From Hungateiclostridiaceae bacterium UBA3934 (lineage in GTDB: Bacteria > Bacillota > Clostridia > Acetivibrionales > DTU013), in NCBI GenBank assembly GCA_002385815.1, contig DGEE01000039.1:30492-38452 (forward strand): a DNA stretch of 7,961 nucleotides, given 5' to 3'. The notes under the pieces were generated by a model. It worked only from the letters and a program-made list of their open reading frames with translations. It ran no database searches and was not told the origin of the DNA. Within the stretch, counting starts at the first letter, position 1. Every line of letters starts with the position of its first letter. The position numbers and the translations under genes were made by a program. Shown in pieces: positions 1 through 6,279 of the stretch.

Positions 1-95
1 GCTCAATATTGTATATTGTATACAAAATTAAACTGCACGTCTGATACTATTTTAACATTCTGAAGGGCTTTTGTGAAGTGCTTTTAACTGATTTT
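1..95. other. Intergenic end region with short repeats
   Basis: No gene was found between the left edge and the end of bofA. The stretch is AT-rich. It holds a perfect 10-bp palindrome TTGTATACAA (16-25), overlapping two tandem copies of ATTGTAT (8-21). It also holds a tandem 13-bp direct repeat (61-73 and 74-86, 11 of 13 bases identical, TGAAGGGCTTTTG then TGAAGTGCTTTTA). The palindrome could be an operator for a gene to the left, but that gene is not visible. No hairpin with a T-run that would end the bofA transcript was found. Confidence 0.4.
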
Positions 96-365
96 CTAAA
101 CGATACCGAACAGGAGCTTTAGAATGACGAGCAGGACGAATCCCGGTATGCCGAGAGTGCCAACTATAAAAGCAGTATAGACGTTGAATGCGATATGGAA
201 TCCAAACATTCCGCCTATCCAGTTGGCCAGAAGCAATGCCAGCGCACCGAGCACCGCATTGAGGACCAGCCTCATTACCACTCTCAAAGGTTTCGTGAAT
301 ACTTTGACCAGAACAAGCACCACTATGATGCCCGCCACATAAGCCAGAACAACTCCAAAATCCAT
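96..365 (-). CDS. bofA: BofA-like pro-sigma-K processing inhibitor
   Basis: This is an 89-residue, almost entirely hydrophobic protein of the BofA family. In Bacillus, BofA sits in the outer forespore membrane with SpoIVFA and holds the intramembrane protease SpoIVFB inactive, so that pro-sigma-K is not cleaved too early in the mother cell. The sequence shows three or four hydrophobic spans (about residues 4-22, 33-50 and 57-88). The middle has the family pattern of a basic turn (KPLRVVMR, residues 25-32) followed by a span rich in Leu, Ala and Asn, and a Gly-Ile-Pro-Gly turn (72-75) comes before the last span. The length matches the family (about 85-90). The ATG at 365 has only a modest GGGGAT ribosome site upstream. 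The gene follows yaaL by 88 bp, the order seen in many spore formers. Whether SpoIVFB exists in this genome cannot be seen; many clostridia keep BofA without it. Confidence 0.9.
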   Translation of the reverse strand: MDFGVVLAYVAGIIVVLVLVKVFTKPLRVVMRLVLNAVLGALALLLANWIGGMFGFHIAFNVYTAFIVGTLGIPGFVLLVILKLLFGIV

Positions 366-413
366 TTCCGTATCCCCGTCCGGCGAAGACCTGCTTTCTG
401 TTTCGCGTATATT

Positions 414-444
414 TATTTATACTTGTACAGTCTGCTTGATATGA
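414..444 (-). promoter_or_regulatory. bofA: Possible sigma-E-like promoter before bofA
   Basis: On the minus strand, TCATATC (444-438) is followed after 16 bases by TATAAATA (421-414), between the yaaL stop and the bofA start. This resembles the sigma-E pattern (about kmATATT, then CATACAnT about 14 bases on) but matches it only partly. Bacillus bofA is controlled by sigma-E, which makes the site plausible. The TATAAA could equally be the -10 of a vegetative promoter with a poor -35 box. Confidence 0.3.
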
Positions 445-453
445 CTTGTGTTT

Positions 454-747
454 TCAAAAGTAGTGCGTAAGACCTTTTTCCCTGGCAAGCCTGAGAAAAT
501 AGGTATACTTCGATTCGCAGGCCTTCATCCTGTATATGTAGTAATCCACCAGAAGCTCGTCCGTGACCTGCTCGAAGTTGATCCCTGCTGCCAGCCACTC
601 CTCCTTTGCCTGCAAAGCCGCGTCAATTATCTGCAGTTCATCACCGGTCAGTGCGCAATATGCCCTGGATCGCCGGAGCACCGGCTTCCTCAGACTTTTC
701 GCCTTAACACCCTTTTCCGGTCCGTACTTGACCAATTGAGTACCCAT
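454..747 (-). CDS. yaaL: DUF2508 (YaaL-like) protein
   Basis: This is a 97-residue cytoplasmic protein of the DUF2508 family, whose Bacillus member is YaaL; the function is unknown. The diagnostic part is the C-terminal half. A helix carries a Lys-Glu-Glu-Trp motif, a middle segment reads LLVDYYIYRMKACESKY, and the end is YFLRLAREKGL, the usual family signature of Tyr-Phe-Leu, then Ala-Arg-Glu-Lys-Gly. The first 35 residues are basic and not conserved in an obvious way. The start is placed at the second of two adjacent ATGs (747), six bases after GAAGGTG (760-754); the ATG at 750 is only three bases from it, and an in-frame start at 795 has no ribosome site. Lying directly upstream of bofA, as in other spore formers, strongly supports the call. 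A 58-bp gap separates it from the Nudix gene; TATAAT (810-805, minus) is there but has no convincing -35 box. Confidence 0.85.
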   Translation of the reverse strand: MGTQLVKYGPEKGVKAKSLRKPVLRRSRAYCALTGDELQIIDAALQAKEEWLAAGINFEQVTDELLVDYYIYRMKACESKYTYFLRLAREKGLTHYF

Positions 748-805
748 CATCTGCACCTTCTTGCAAAAATTGCCTTTTGCTATAAGTATAGGCACAGTTC
801 GACGA

Positions 806-1396
806 TTATATACTCTTATGCTTCAAATAATCTAATGCGGCATTTGAAGAAATGTATCGGAATTTCCCCCAATCCTGCCACCTGCCTTTGATGTTGTCAA
901 GTGCCCGGACCAGATGACCGAACTCCTCCAGATCCACTTCCTTTATTTCACTTATCTCATCGTCGCTGGCATCAGCAAGCAGCCGACCGCCGACCTCGTC
1001 CAGTATGAATATGTACGAATAGAACATGACACTCTCGTTCCTGTACTGGAATCTTATCCTGAGAACACCTGCAAATGCCCGTATCCTGACTTCGAGACCG
1101 AGTTCTTCCCTGACCTCCCTGAAGACGGCATCTGCCACATCTTCATCAGAGCCGATCCCGCCTGTGGGGATCCTGTAGATGTTTTCAGGATAGTCGCTGC
1201 GCCTGGTCATGATGACCCTCCCGTCAGGTCTTATGACACAGAACACAACCTCACCTCTCCTGTCGTATCTGACGGCATTCCTTATCCTGTTAAAGTAGCC
1301 GGGTCTGGCATACCTTATGGTCACATCTCTGATAATACCGTCAGCGCCCAGTCTTTTGCATATATCATTGAATTCAGCCTCATTAAATACATTCAT
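806..1396 (-). CDS. Nudix hydrolase
   Basis: This 196-residue protein hydrolyses, by family, a nucleoside diphosphate linked to another group. The Nudix box is complete: Gly79, Glu85 and then REVREELGL (93-101), which fits G-x5-E-x7-REUxEExGU exactly, so the metal-binding glutamates are present. A beta-rich segment before it (VVFCVIRPDGRVIMTRRS, about 50-67) and the strands after it (VLRIRFQYRN, VMFYSYIF) form the usual fold. The C-terminal Trp/Tyr-rich part (WQDWGKFRYIS, 173-183) may shape substrate choice. The substrate cannot be deduced. The ATG at 1396 is preferred: it has GAGGGG about ten bases upstream, whereas an in-frame GTG at 1420 has no ribosome site. It is the first of three leftward genes, but a role shared with yaaL-bofA is not indicated. 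Confidence 0.9.
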   Translation of the reverse strand: MNVFNEAEFNDICKRLGADGIIRDVTIRYARPGYFNRIRNAVRYDRRGEVVFCVIRPDGRVIMTRRSDYPENIYRIPTGGIGSDEDVADAVFREVREELGLEVRIRAFAGVLRIRFQYRNESVMFYSYIFILDEVGGRLLADASDDEISEIKEVDLEEFGHLVRALDNIKGRWQDWGKFRYISSNAALDYLKHKSI

Positions 1397-1643
1397 CGGA
1401 TAGTATCCCCTCAAAATCACAACATAACGTTCATCGCCATACCGTTTTTCTCTATTCCACTCCCTATCTCTTATACTATATCTTTTTTCAATCTATTTCT
1501 ACACTTGTATTGAAAAATTGCATCTTCAGTAATAAAAATTTAACATATTGCGTTCCTATGAAACAATTGCGATAATAAAAGAGTCTGATATATAGTAATA
1601 TTATAAGCCTCCGATGAATAACATTCTCAAAGGTGTTGGATAT
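1397..1643. promoter_or_regulatory. Divergent intergenic region, nudix / vanW
   Basis: This 247-bp AT-rich gap must hold promoters for both divergent genes. On the plus strand TTGCGA (1567-1572) lies 18 bases before TATAGT (1591-1596), a fair sigma-A-type promoter for the vanW gene (4 of 6 and 5 of 6 consensus bases). On the minus strand overlapping TATAGT and TATAAG sequences (about 1475-1466) could be a -10 for the Nudix gene, but no good -35 box was found. The ribosome site AAAGGTG (1629-1635), eight bases before ATG 1644, fixes the vanW start; an upstream in-frame ATG at 1614 has none. No gene was seen here. Confidence 0.45.
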
Positions 1644-3566
1644 ATGAAAACCGAAGTTACAACCAACCTTTCCCCCCAAAAAAAGAGATCGAAACTGATG
1701 ATCATTCTGCTCGTTTTTACCGCCGTCATGCTGGTTTCAGCAGGCGTGTCCGCATATGTCATCCTTCAGCATGACAGCACGTACAAGGGTGTGCATATAG
1801 GAGGGCTCGATGTGTCGGGTATGAGCAGGGAAGAGATGCTCAGCCTTCTGGAAACAAGGTACACTGTCCCTGCCTCCGGTCTCGACGTTACTTTGAAAAC
1901 GGATCTGGCGGAACTGAAAGCGTCATACCCGGACCTGGGGGTCGTATATGACATTGACGCCGCTGCCGGATGGGCATTTTCCATAGGCCGCAGCGGAACT
2001 GTGTTCGATCGCCTGTACGATATCGCCAGGGCCGCCATCAGCGGGATCGTGGTCGATGTGCCTCAGAGCTTTGATGAAAGCAAAATAGACGATTTCGTCA
2101 ATAAATTCTCTGTCCTGGCTTTCCAGCAGGTCAGGGAAGGCATACTGCTTATTTCCGACGAAAGCGTCGTAATCAGGTCCGGAAGGCATGGGGAGGCTGT
2201 CGACAGGGAAGAAGTGAAGTCGCTTGTCATCCAGAACATAAAAGAGGGCCGGGGCGGGGTCATCAGACCCAATGTGATCATAACGGAGACGACCCGGTTC
2301 GATGCCGGCGAAGTGTACAACAGGATAATCTCTGACCCGGCAGATGCCTATTATAAAATGGAAAACGGCACCTTGGTCCTGGTACCGCATAAAACAGGCA
2401 GACAGATCGACAAGGCCGAATTGGAGCAGATAATCAGTGAGCATAATAAAACAGAAAATACGGAGCGCAAGCTGCCAGTTACCTATTCCATGCCTGAAAT
2501 CACTTCAGATGCGGCTTCTTCGATGCTGTTCAGGGATGAGCTCGCAAGCTACAGCACATCATTCCAGACCAGGACACAGAATGAGAAAAACAGGATGCAC
2601 AATATAGCTCTGGCGTCCAGCAAATACCACAACTACATACTCATGCCCGACGAGGAGTTTTCCTTCAATGAAGTCGTAGGCTCAAGAAATGCGAAGACAG
2701 GCTATAAGACCGCCATGATCTACATAAACGGACGTGTCGAAGAGGGCATGGGTGGAGGGATCTGCCAGGCATCCAGCACACTGTATAATGCCGTGCTGTT
2801 GTCAGATCTTGAAGTAGTCGAAAGAAAAAACCATTCCTTCATAGTCAATTATGTGCCTCTGGGACTGGATGCCACAGCATACTATGGTGGTACGGATCTG
2901 CGCTTTATCAACAATACAGGCTGGCCCATCAAAATTCTTTCGTGGGTGGAGAAGAATCAGGTCCATGTCGTATTCATGGGGACCTGTACAAACCCGGACA
3001 AATCTGTTGTTATCAGTACAAAGACCCTGAGCCGTACACCATACGTGACGAAATATGTGGACGATCCGACGCTTCCTGTGGGGACAGTGAAAAAAAGTCA
3101 GTACGGTACCGATGGATTCGTTGTCGAAACATACAAAACAGTCAAGGTCGGCGATAAGGTCATATCTCAGACAAAGCTGCACACAAGCCGCTACAATGCA
3201 TGCAACGAGGAATTCCTTGTCGGCATACGGCAGCCTGACGGTACTCTCACCCCGGGTCTGGCTGCTCAGATGGCAAATAAGACTGATACAGCAAAACCGG
3301 CTGACGCTGATACGCCGGAGACACAGGAGCCATCCGGCAATAAACCGGATACCGCCGCAGCGTCCGACGCCGATCCGGATACAACCGGGGCATCGGACAC
3401 TGAGCCTGTTGATACCGGGGCTGGCGGAGACGACTCCGATAACCCGGGGGCAACCAATGTCGACCCTGATAATTCGAAAACCCCGGGTGATGATCCGGAT
3501 ATTCAGGAGACATCCGATGGTAGCTCGGATGATACCGGATCATCCGGCGGTACAACAGATCAGTAA
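1644..3566 (+). CDS. VanW-family cell-wall protein with G5-like domain
   Basis: This 640-residue protein is anchored by one N-terminal membrane span (about 18-42, after the basic PQKKRSK) and otherwise faces outside. Next come two peptidoglycan-binding-4-type domains: one starts near GLDVSGMSREEM (54-65), the other ends with NGTLVLVPHKTGRQID (241-256). The VanW domain covers about 312-435, with the typical FSFNEVVG (339-346), MGGGICQASSTLYNA (369-383) and HSFIVNYVPLGLDATAYYGG (397-416). A G5-like domain follows (about 455-530). The last 95 residues are a disordered tail of Asp, Pro, Thr, Gly and Ser. VanW proteins of this layout occur widely in clostridia and actinobacteria; VanW is named after a vancomycin-resistance cluster but its biochemical role is not settled, and no van genes are near. 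The fold and conserved Cys374 suggest an L,D-transpeptidase relative, which is inference. The tail may pass through or along the wall; no LPXTG motif is seen. The stop overlaps the next gene by 7 bp, tail to tail. Confidence 0.95.
   Translation: MKTEVTTNLSPQKKRSKLMIILLVFTAVMLVSAGVSAYVILQHDSTYKGVHIGGLDVSGMSREEMLSLLETRYTVPASGLDVTLKTDLAELKASYPDLGVVYDIDAAAGWAFSIGRSGTVFDRLYDIARAAISGIVVDVPQSFDESKIDDFVNKFSVLAFQQVREGILLISDESVVIRSGRHGEAVDREEVKSLVIQNIKEGRGGVIRPNVIITETTRFDAGEVYNRIISDPADAYYKMENGTLVLVPHKTGRQIDKAELEQIISEHNKTENTERKLPVTYSMPEITSDAASSMLFRDELASYSTSFQTRTQNEKNRMHNIALASSKYHNYILMPDEEFSFNEVVGSRNAKTGYKTAMIYINGRVEEGMGGGICQASSTLYNAVLLSDLEVVERKNHSFIVNYVPLGLDATAYYGGTDLRFINNTGWPIKILSWVEKNQVHVVFMGTCTNPDKSVVISTKTLSRTPYVTKYVDDPTLPVGTVKKSQYGTDGFVVETYKTVKVGDKVISQTKLHTSRYNACNEEFLVGIRQPDGTLTPGLAAQMANKTDTAKPADADTPETQEPSGNKPDTAAASDADPDTTGASDTEPVDTGAGGDDSDNPGATNVDPDNSKTPGDDPDIQETSDGSSDDTGSSGGTTDQ
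3275..3563 (+). repeat. Low-complexity repeats coding the acidic tail
   Basis: The 3' end of the vanW-family gene is built from degenerate short units around GATCCGGAT / GATACCGG, for example at 3346-3351, 3372-3380, 3493-3500 and 3531-3540. They code Asp-Pro-Asp, Asp-Thr and Ser-Asp steps. A short perfect inverted repeat CCGGA-TCA-TCCGG sits at 3535-3547. Repeats of this kind can expand or shrink by slippage, so tail length is likely to vary among strains. The base composition, poor in T, also leaves false open frames on both strands here. Confidence 0.6.
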
Positions 3567-4150
3567 ACCTGTACGTTGCTGGCTCCGCTGTTTCTGAGGA
3601 TCTCCGTGACGCGGCTCACCTTATCCTCGTCAGTTTTCATGCTGAATAAAACCTTTCCCTGTCTGATATCGCTTTCATACTGTCTGCTTTCCCTTTCCGG
3701 TATCCCAAGGTCGATAAGTCCGCCCACGATTCCGCCGGTGACAGCACCTGAAAGCAGTCCTGCGACAGGGCCGGCGGCGGCGATTATGCCAAGTCCGGGT
3801 ACGATCATGCTTCCCGCTCCTATCAACAGTCCTGCAAGACCGCCCAGCAGACCTCCTGATATAACACCATCCGAAATATTGTCATTCGGAGCAGAGCGGC
3901 CACCCATCCGTGGATTTGCACCGGTCCCTCCGCCCATTGTTACAGGGCCGATGCCAAAACCGGCGTTCCCATCCGCCCCTCCGGCACCGGCTCTGTCTGC
4001 TGCTGCCCCGGCATCATAAGGATCCCCGCTGTCTCCCTGTTTTGCAACGATGGAAATATCATCTGTCCGCAGACCCTGTTCCTTGATACGGCGTGCAGCC
4101 ACTTCGGCATGATCCTGTGTTTCAAAAATACCGACTACGGTTTTTGACAT
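3560..4150 (-). CDS. General stress protein, YflT/GSP17M-like
   Basis: This 196-residue protein begins with a YflT / general-stress-17M-type domain: KTVVGIFETQDHAEVAARRI (3-22), followed by LRTDDISIVAKQ (27-38). A linker (about 39-95) rich in Gly, Ala and Asp follows, then a strongly hydrophobic glycine-zipper segment (about 97-147) with repeated GG/GLLGG steps and an I-V-P-G-L-G turn. The C-terminal domain runs from GIPERESRQYESDIRQGKVL (149-168) to ILRNSGASNVQVY; the pattern Gly-Ile-Pro, Tyr-Glu, Gly-x-Val-Leu is typical of this family. Members are linked to stress response in Bacillus, but their molecular role is unknown. The glycine-rich span could insert in a membrane or drive assembly. 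The start is firm: AAGGAGG lies seven bases before the ATG at 4150. The Gly/Asp linker looks longer than in the relatives I recall. Confidence 0.85.
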   Translation of the reverse strand: MSKTVVGIFETQDHAEVAARRIKEQGLRTDDISIVAKQGDSGDPYDAGAAADRAGAGGADGNAGFGIGPVTMGGGTGANPRMGGRSAPNDNISDGVISGGLLGGLAGLLIGAGSMIVPGLGIIAAAGPVAGLLSGAVTGGIVGGLIDLGIPERESRQYESDIRQGKVLFSMKTDEDKVSRVTEILRNSGASNVQVY

Positions 4151-4360
4151 TTGTCATCCTCCTTGTATTCGATTTGTGGAACAACATTGATTAGCATTAC
4201 TTTTTTGCCTGTGTATTATTCCACGACGGGGGCTGCAGCGAAAATACGCCTGTGTTGAAATGCAATGACATAAACTTTTTGTATCTGAATATGATTTTTT
4301 ATTGTATAATAGTTTGAAATAGAGATATTCACAAAACAGTATGATAATCAGGGGTGCAAA
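4151..4360. promoter_or_regulatory. Divergent intergenic region, stress / membrane gene
   Basis: This 210-bp gap separates two divergent genes. On the plus strand a perfect TATAAT (4305-4310) lies about 50 bases before ATG 4361 and is the best -10 for the membrane-protein gene; the nearest -35 candidate, TTGTAT (4279-4284), is 20 bases away, which is longer than ideal. A second pair, ATGACA (4265-4270) and TATGAT (4290-4295), is 19 bases apart. On the minus strand a strong AAGGAGG precedes the stress gene, and AATAAT (about 4220-4215) could be its -10 with a poor -35 box. No gene, riboswitch or terminator hairpin was seen. Confidence 0.4.
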
Positions 4361-4852
4361 ATGCAATCCAAGGGCAGTGTTCTGATATTCCTGGCAGTAC
4401 TGGCATTCCCGGTGATCGCGCTGTCAACGAACCACAATATTTTTTTCGGGGTCACAGCGGCACTGATTACACTGGCAGCAGTCAAAAGCATATACACTCT
4501 TCTGATGCTCAACAGTTTCCAGCAGCACGAACTGGACGAGGAGTTGGAAAGCGATCTGGAGGAGTTGATCGACATCGATATCAGAAAATTCGGTGACGGC
4601 CTGAGTGTTGTCATCAACATGGTCGTTATCGTTTTCATAATCTATTGTGCGTTCTTCCTTGAGACAATCCTGCTGAAAGCTATAGCTTCACTGGCCATAG
4701 TGTTTCAGGTGCATTTTATCATCAACAAGGCGAAAAAAGGCAGTGCAGGCTTTGATAAAAACCTGCACAAGCCACAGATATTGCTGTCGAGCATTTCGAA
4801 TTTAACAGTGGTTTTGTTCACTATACTGAACAAACTGTCAAGACTGAGTTAG
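4361..4852 (+). CDS. Small multi-span membrane protein, unknown
   Basis: I do not recognise this 163-residue protein. It has about five hydrophobic spans (about 6-22, 27-50, 80-99, 101-122 and 140-158). Between spans 2 and 3 is a very acidic stretch (57-74, with motifs ELDEELESDLEELIDID), likely a short helix or loop outside the bilayer. A basic loop, NKAKKGSAGFDKNLHK (122-137), lies before the last span. By the positive-inside rule that loop is probably cytoplasmic. There is no signal-peptide cleavage site, catalytic motif or known transporter signature. The ATG at 4361 has AGGGGTG just upstream (4350-4356) and a perfect TATAAT further up, so it is very probably a real, separately transcribed gene. 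It faces the FkbH gene tail to tail across 31 bp and is not in its operon. Confidence 0.7.
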   Translation: MQSKGSVLIFLAVLAFPVIALSTNHNIFFGVTAALITLAAVKSIYTLLMLNSFQQHELDEELESDLEELIDIDIRKFGDGLSVVINMVVIVFIIYCAFFLETILLKAIASLAIVFQVHFIINKAKKGSAGFDKNLHKPQILLSSISNLTVVLFTILNKLSRLS

Positions 4853-4883
4853 AGATCTCAGGAAGCAGTCAGCATGTGCTGTT

Positions 4884-5924
4884 TCATTTGACAATGAACT
4901 TCAGATATGAAGGATATTGCTTCTCTCCGCTTCCCCTGTACACAAGCTCGATCATGTCTCCACCTTCTGAGCTTTCATCTGTCCCGGCCTCTTCAAAACC
5001 CATAAGCTTGTACGTGATATACATTACCCTGTTCCTGCCGGTATCGATAAAATCTGCGACCAGCCTCTTGTCTCTCTCAGAAGCCAGCCTGATGACGTGC
5101 ACCAGAAGTGCGGAACCTATACCCCTCGTCATTACGCGACATGACATCAGCAGAAGCTTTATCCTCAGTTCATCCTCTGTCTCTTCAAGCAGGACCAGCC
5201 CTATTTTCCCGTAAGGCCCGAACTTGTCCTTCAATTCAGCAATCAGAAATATGTGGTTTTTCGAAGTGATAAAGTTTCCGAGCTCTTCGAAGCTGTAGGT
5301 CACACCTGTTGAATTGAGCTGGTTGGTGCGCACTGTAAGCTCTTCGACCCTCTCAAGATCGCCCTTCATCACAGGAGCCACTGTAAGCTCCATGCCGAGG
5401 GTGGCCAGAAACTCCTCGCTGGAACCTTTGAAACTGCTTTCCACATTTTTTCTTTCCAGGTCAGCCTGGTACATTTTCCTGCGCATCCTGGAATCCTCGG
5501 TGATGAACCTGGGTATAAACCTTTCCATCTGCAGCAGGTTTTTGTATTCAGCCGCATCAATGGTCATGACCTCAGGCAGCACAAACTTCACTTCTTCCCT
5601 CTCCGAGGGCTGATCGTCTATGAACGCGAATGTATCCGTGCTGATATTGAGAGATGCAGCGATCTCCGAAATGGAGTCTGCTTTGCTGCCCCATCCTATC
5701 TGCGGGTATATAAAATATTCATCGATACCAAACTCCCGGAGCTTCTCCAGTGCATCCTCCCTGTTGTTCTTGCTGGCGATGGAAAGCAGTATCCCGCGCC
5801 TGTCAAGCTCCTTCAGAATATCCGTAATGCCTTCCCTGAGCACTACATCTCCGTCTTCCAGTAGTATCCCGTCCCAAAGCGTGTTGTCCAGATCCCACAC
5901 CAGGCACTTTATTTTTTTTGACAT
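4884..5924 (-). CDS. fkbH: FkbH-type HAD-IIIC protein with GNAT-like domain
   Basis: This 346-residue protein has the two-part FkbH layout. The HAD-IIIC domain (about 5-125) carries all motifs: WDLDNTLWDG (10-19) with nucleophile Asp11 and Asp13, SKNN (51-54), Lys81 in GWGSKADS, and FIDDQPSEREE (101-111). The C-terminal part (about 175-330) is GNAT-like with the family marks VRTNQLNSTG (198-207) and SCRVMTRGIGSALL (261-274). Known FkbH proteins take glyceryl phosphate from 1,3-bisphosphoglycerate, remove the phosphate and hand the glyceryl group, by way of a cysteine, to an acyl carrier protein. Cys7 and Cys262 are candidates; which one acts is not decided here. The ATG at 5924 follows AGAAGGTGAT. 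It is the last gene of the leftward set, 103 bp after its likely carrier partner. No methoxymalonyl genes (fkbG, I, K) are in view, so the product is probably not a polyketide extender unit. Lactyl or another small acyl group is possible. Confidence 0.93.
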   Translation of the reverse strand: MSKKIKCLVWDLDNTLWDGILLEDGDVVLREGITDILKELDRRGILLSIASKNNREDALEKLREFGIDEYFIYPQIGWGSKADSISEIAASLNISTDTFAFIDDQPSEREEVKFVLPEVMTIDAAEYKNLLQMERFIPRFITEDSRMRRKMYQADLERKNVESSFKGSSEEFLATLGMELTVAPVMKGDLERVEELTVRTNQLNSTGVTYSFEELGNFITSKNHIFLIAELKDKFGPYGKIGLVLLEETEDELRIKLLLMSCRVMTRGIGSALLVHVIRLASERDKRLVADFIDTGRNRVMYITYKLMGFEEAGTDESSEGGDMIELVYRGSGEKQYPSYLKFIVK

Positions 5925-6027
5925 ACCAGTATCACCTTCTGTTCCCCGGACATATCTGCAGCATCATATGTTCAACGTTATGACAGCATATCCTTCCAAA
6001 CGATGAAACAGCCGCAGTGACCAGCTG
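5925..6027. other. Gap between carrier and FkbH genes
   Basis: This 103-bp gap holds a weak 5-bp inverted repeat right after the carrier stop (ACAGC 6008-6012 and GCTGT 6024-6028), which might modulate read-through. There is no T-run to make it a terminator. A strong AGAAGGTGAT ribosome site (about 5940-5931) serves FkbH. An 11-codon frame (MMLQICPGNRR, minus strand) ends within that site but has no ribosome site of its own. Confidence 0.3.
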
Positions 6028-6270
6028 TCATCTGCCGGACTGCAAGGATCTCTCCACAACACCCGCTATGCTGTCAATGGTCCTGAAATTCTTTTCACTG
6101 ATCTCTTTGTTCTTTATCTTTATCTTAAATGTCTCCTCCAGAAACAGTACCATTTCAAGAGCAAACAGCGAGTTGATGTACCCGCCCTTGAACAGATCAG
6201 TATCATATGCCAGATCGTCTGCCTTTCCGCGGCTCTTGAAGAATTCCACTATTTTTTCTCTCGTATCCAT
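6028..6270 (-). CDS. Acyl carrier protein, FkbJ-like
   Basis: This 80-residue protein has the size and pattern of a four-helix acyl carrier. The phosphopantetheine site is Ser34 in GGYINSLFALEMVLFLEETF (29-48). The usual Asp before the serine is Asn here, and the wider G-x-x-NSLFAL pattern is characteristic of carriers that pair with FkbH proteins. An acidic/basic helix follows, then FRTIDSIAGVVERS as the final helix. The ATG at 6270 is chosen since AGGGTG lies six bases upstream; an in-frame GTG at 6279 overlaps that site. It should carry the small acyl group loaded by FkbH, in the cytoplasm, for a downstream transferase that is not in this window. A 4'-phosphopantetheinyl transferase must act on it; none is seen nearby. 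Confidence 0.92.
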   Translation of the reverse strand: MDTREKIVEFFKSRGKADDLAYDTDLFKGGYINSLFALEMVLFLEETFKIKIKNKEISEKNFRTIDSIAGVVERSLQSGR

Positions 6271-6279
6271 ATCGATCAC

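Noticed and set aside
448..891. Plus-strand frame of 147 codons
   Set aside because: Lies over yaaL and the end of the Nudix gene on the minus strand, both with recognisable family patterns.
914..1513. Plus-strand open frame of 199 codons
   Set aside because: It lies over the Nudix gene on the other strand, has no family pattern, and the Nudix box is intact on the minus strand.
1923..2444. Minus-strand open frame of 173 codons
   Set aside because: It is antisense to the vanW-family gene, which has clear domains throughout; no ribosome site or known motif.
3535..3547. CCGGA-TCA-TCCGG as a terminator for either converging gene
   Set aside because: The stem is only 5 bp and no T-run follows on either strand; it is part of the coding repeats.
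1644..3566. Vancomycin-resistance locus
   Set aside because: VanW-domain proteins of this layout are common chromosomal wall proteins; no vanA/B, vanH, vanX, vanR or vanS gene is present.
3112..3597. Plus-strand frame of 161 codons and two minus-strand frames over the tail repeats
   Set aside because: Low-complexity sequence poor in stop codons leaves several frames open; products are Arg/Pro-rich and look like no family.
3576..4019. Plus-strand frame of 147 codons, Pro/Ser-rich
   Set aside because: Antisense of the glycine-rich stress gene; Pro-rich sequence is the expected reverse of Gly codons.
4853..4883. Terminator between the membrane-protein gene and FkbH
   Set aside because: Only short palindromes (GAGATCTC, AGCA-TG-TGCT) occur in the 31-bp gap, with no T-run.
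4884..6270. Part of a polyketide methoxymalonyl cluster
   Set aside because: FkbH and the carrier would fit, but no dehydrogenase, methyltransferase or synthase gene is in the window and the neighbour is a polysaccharide deacetylase; cannot be fully excluded without flanking sequence.
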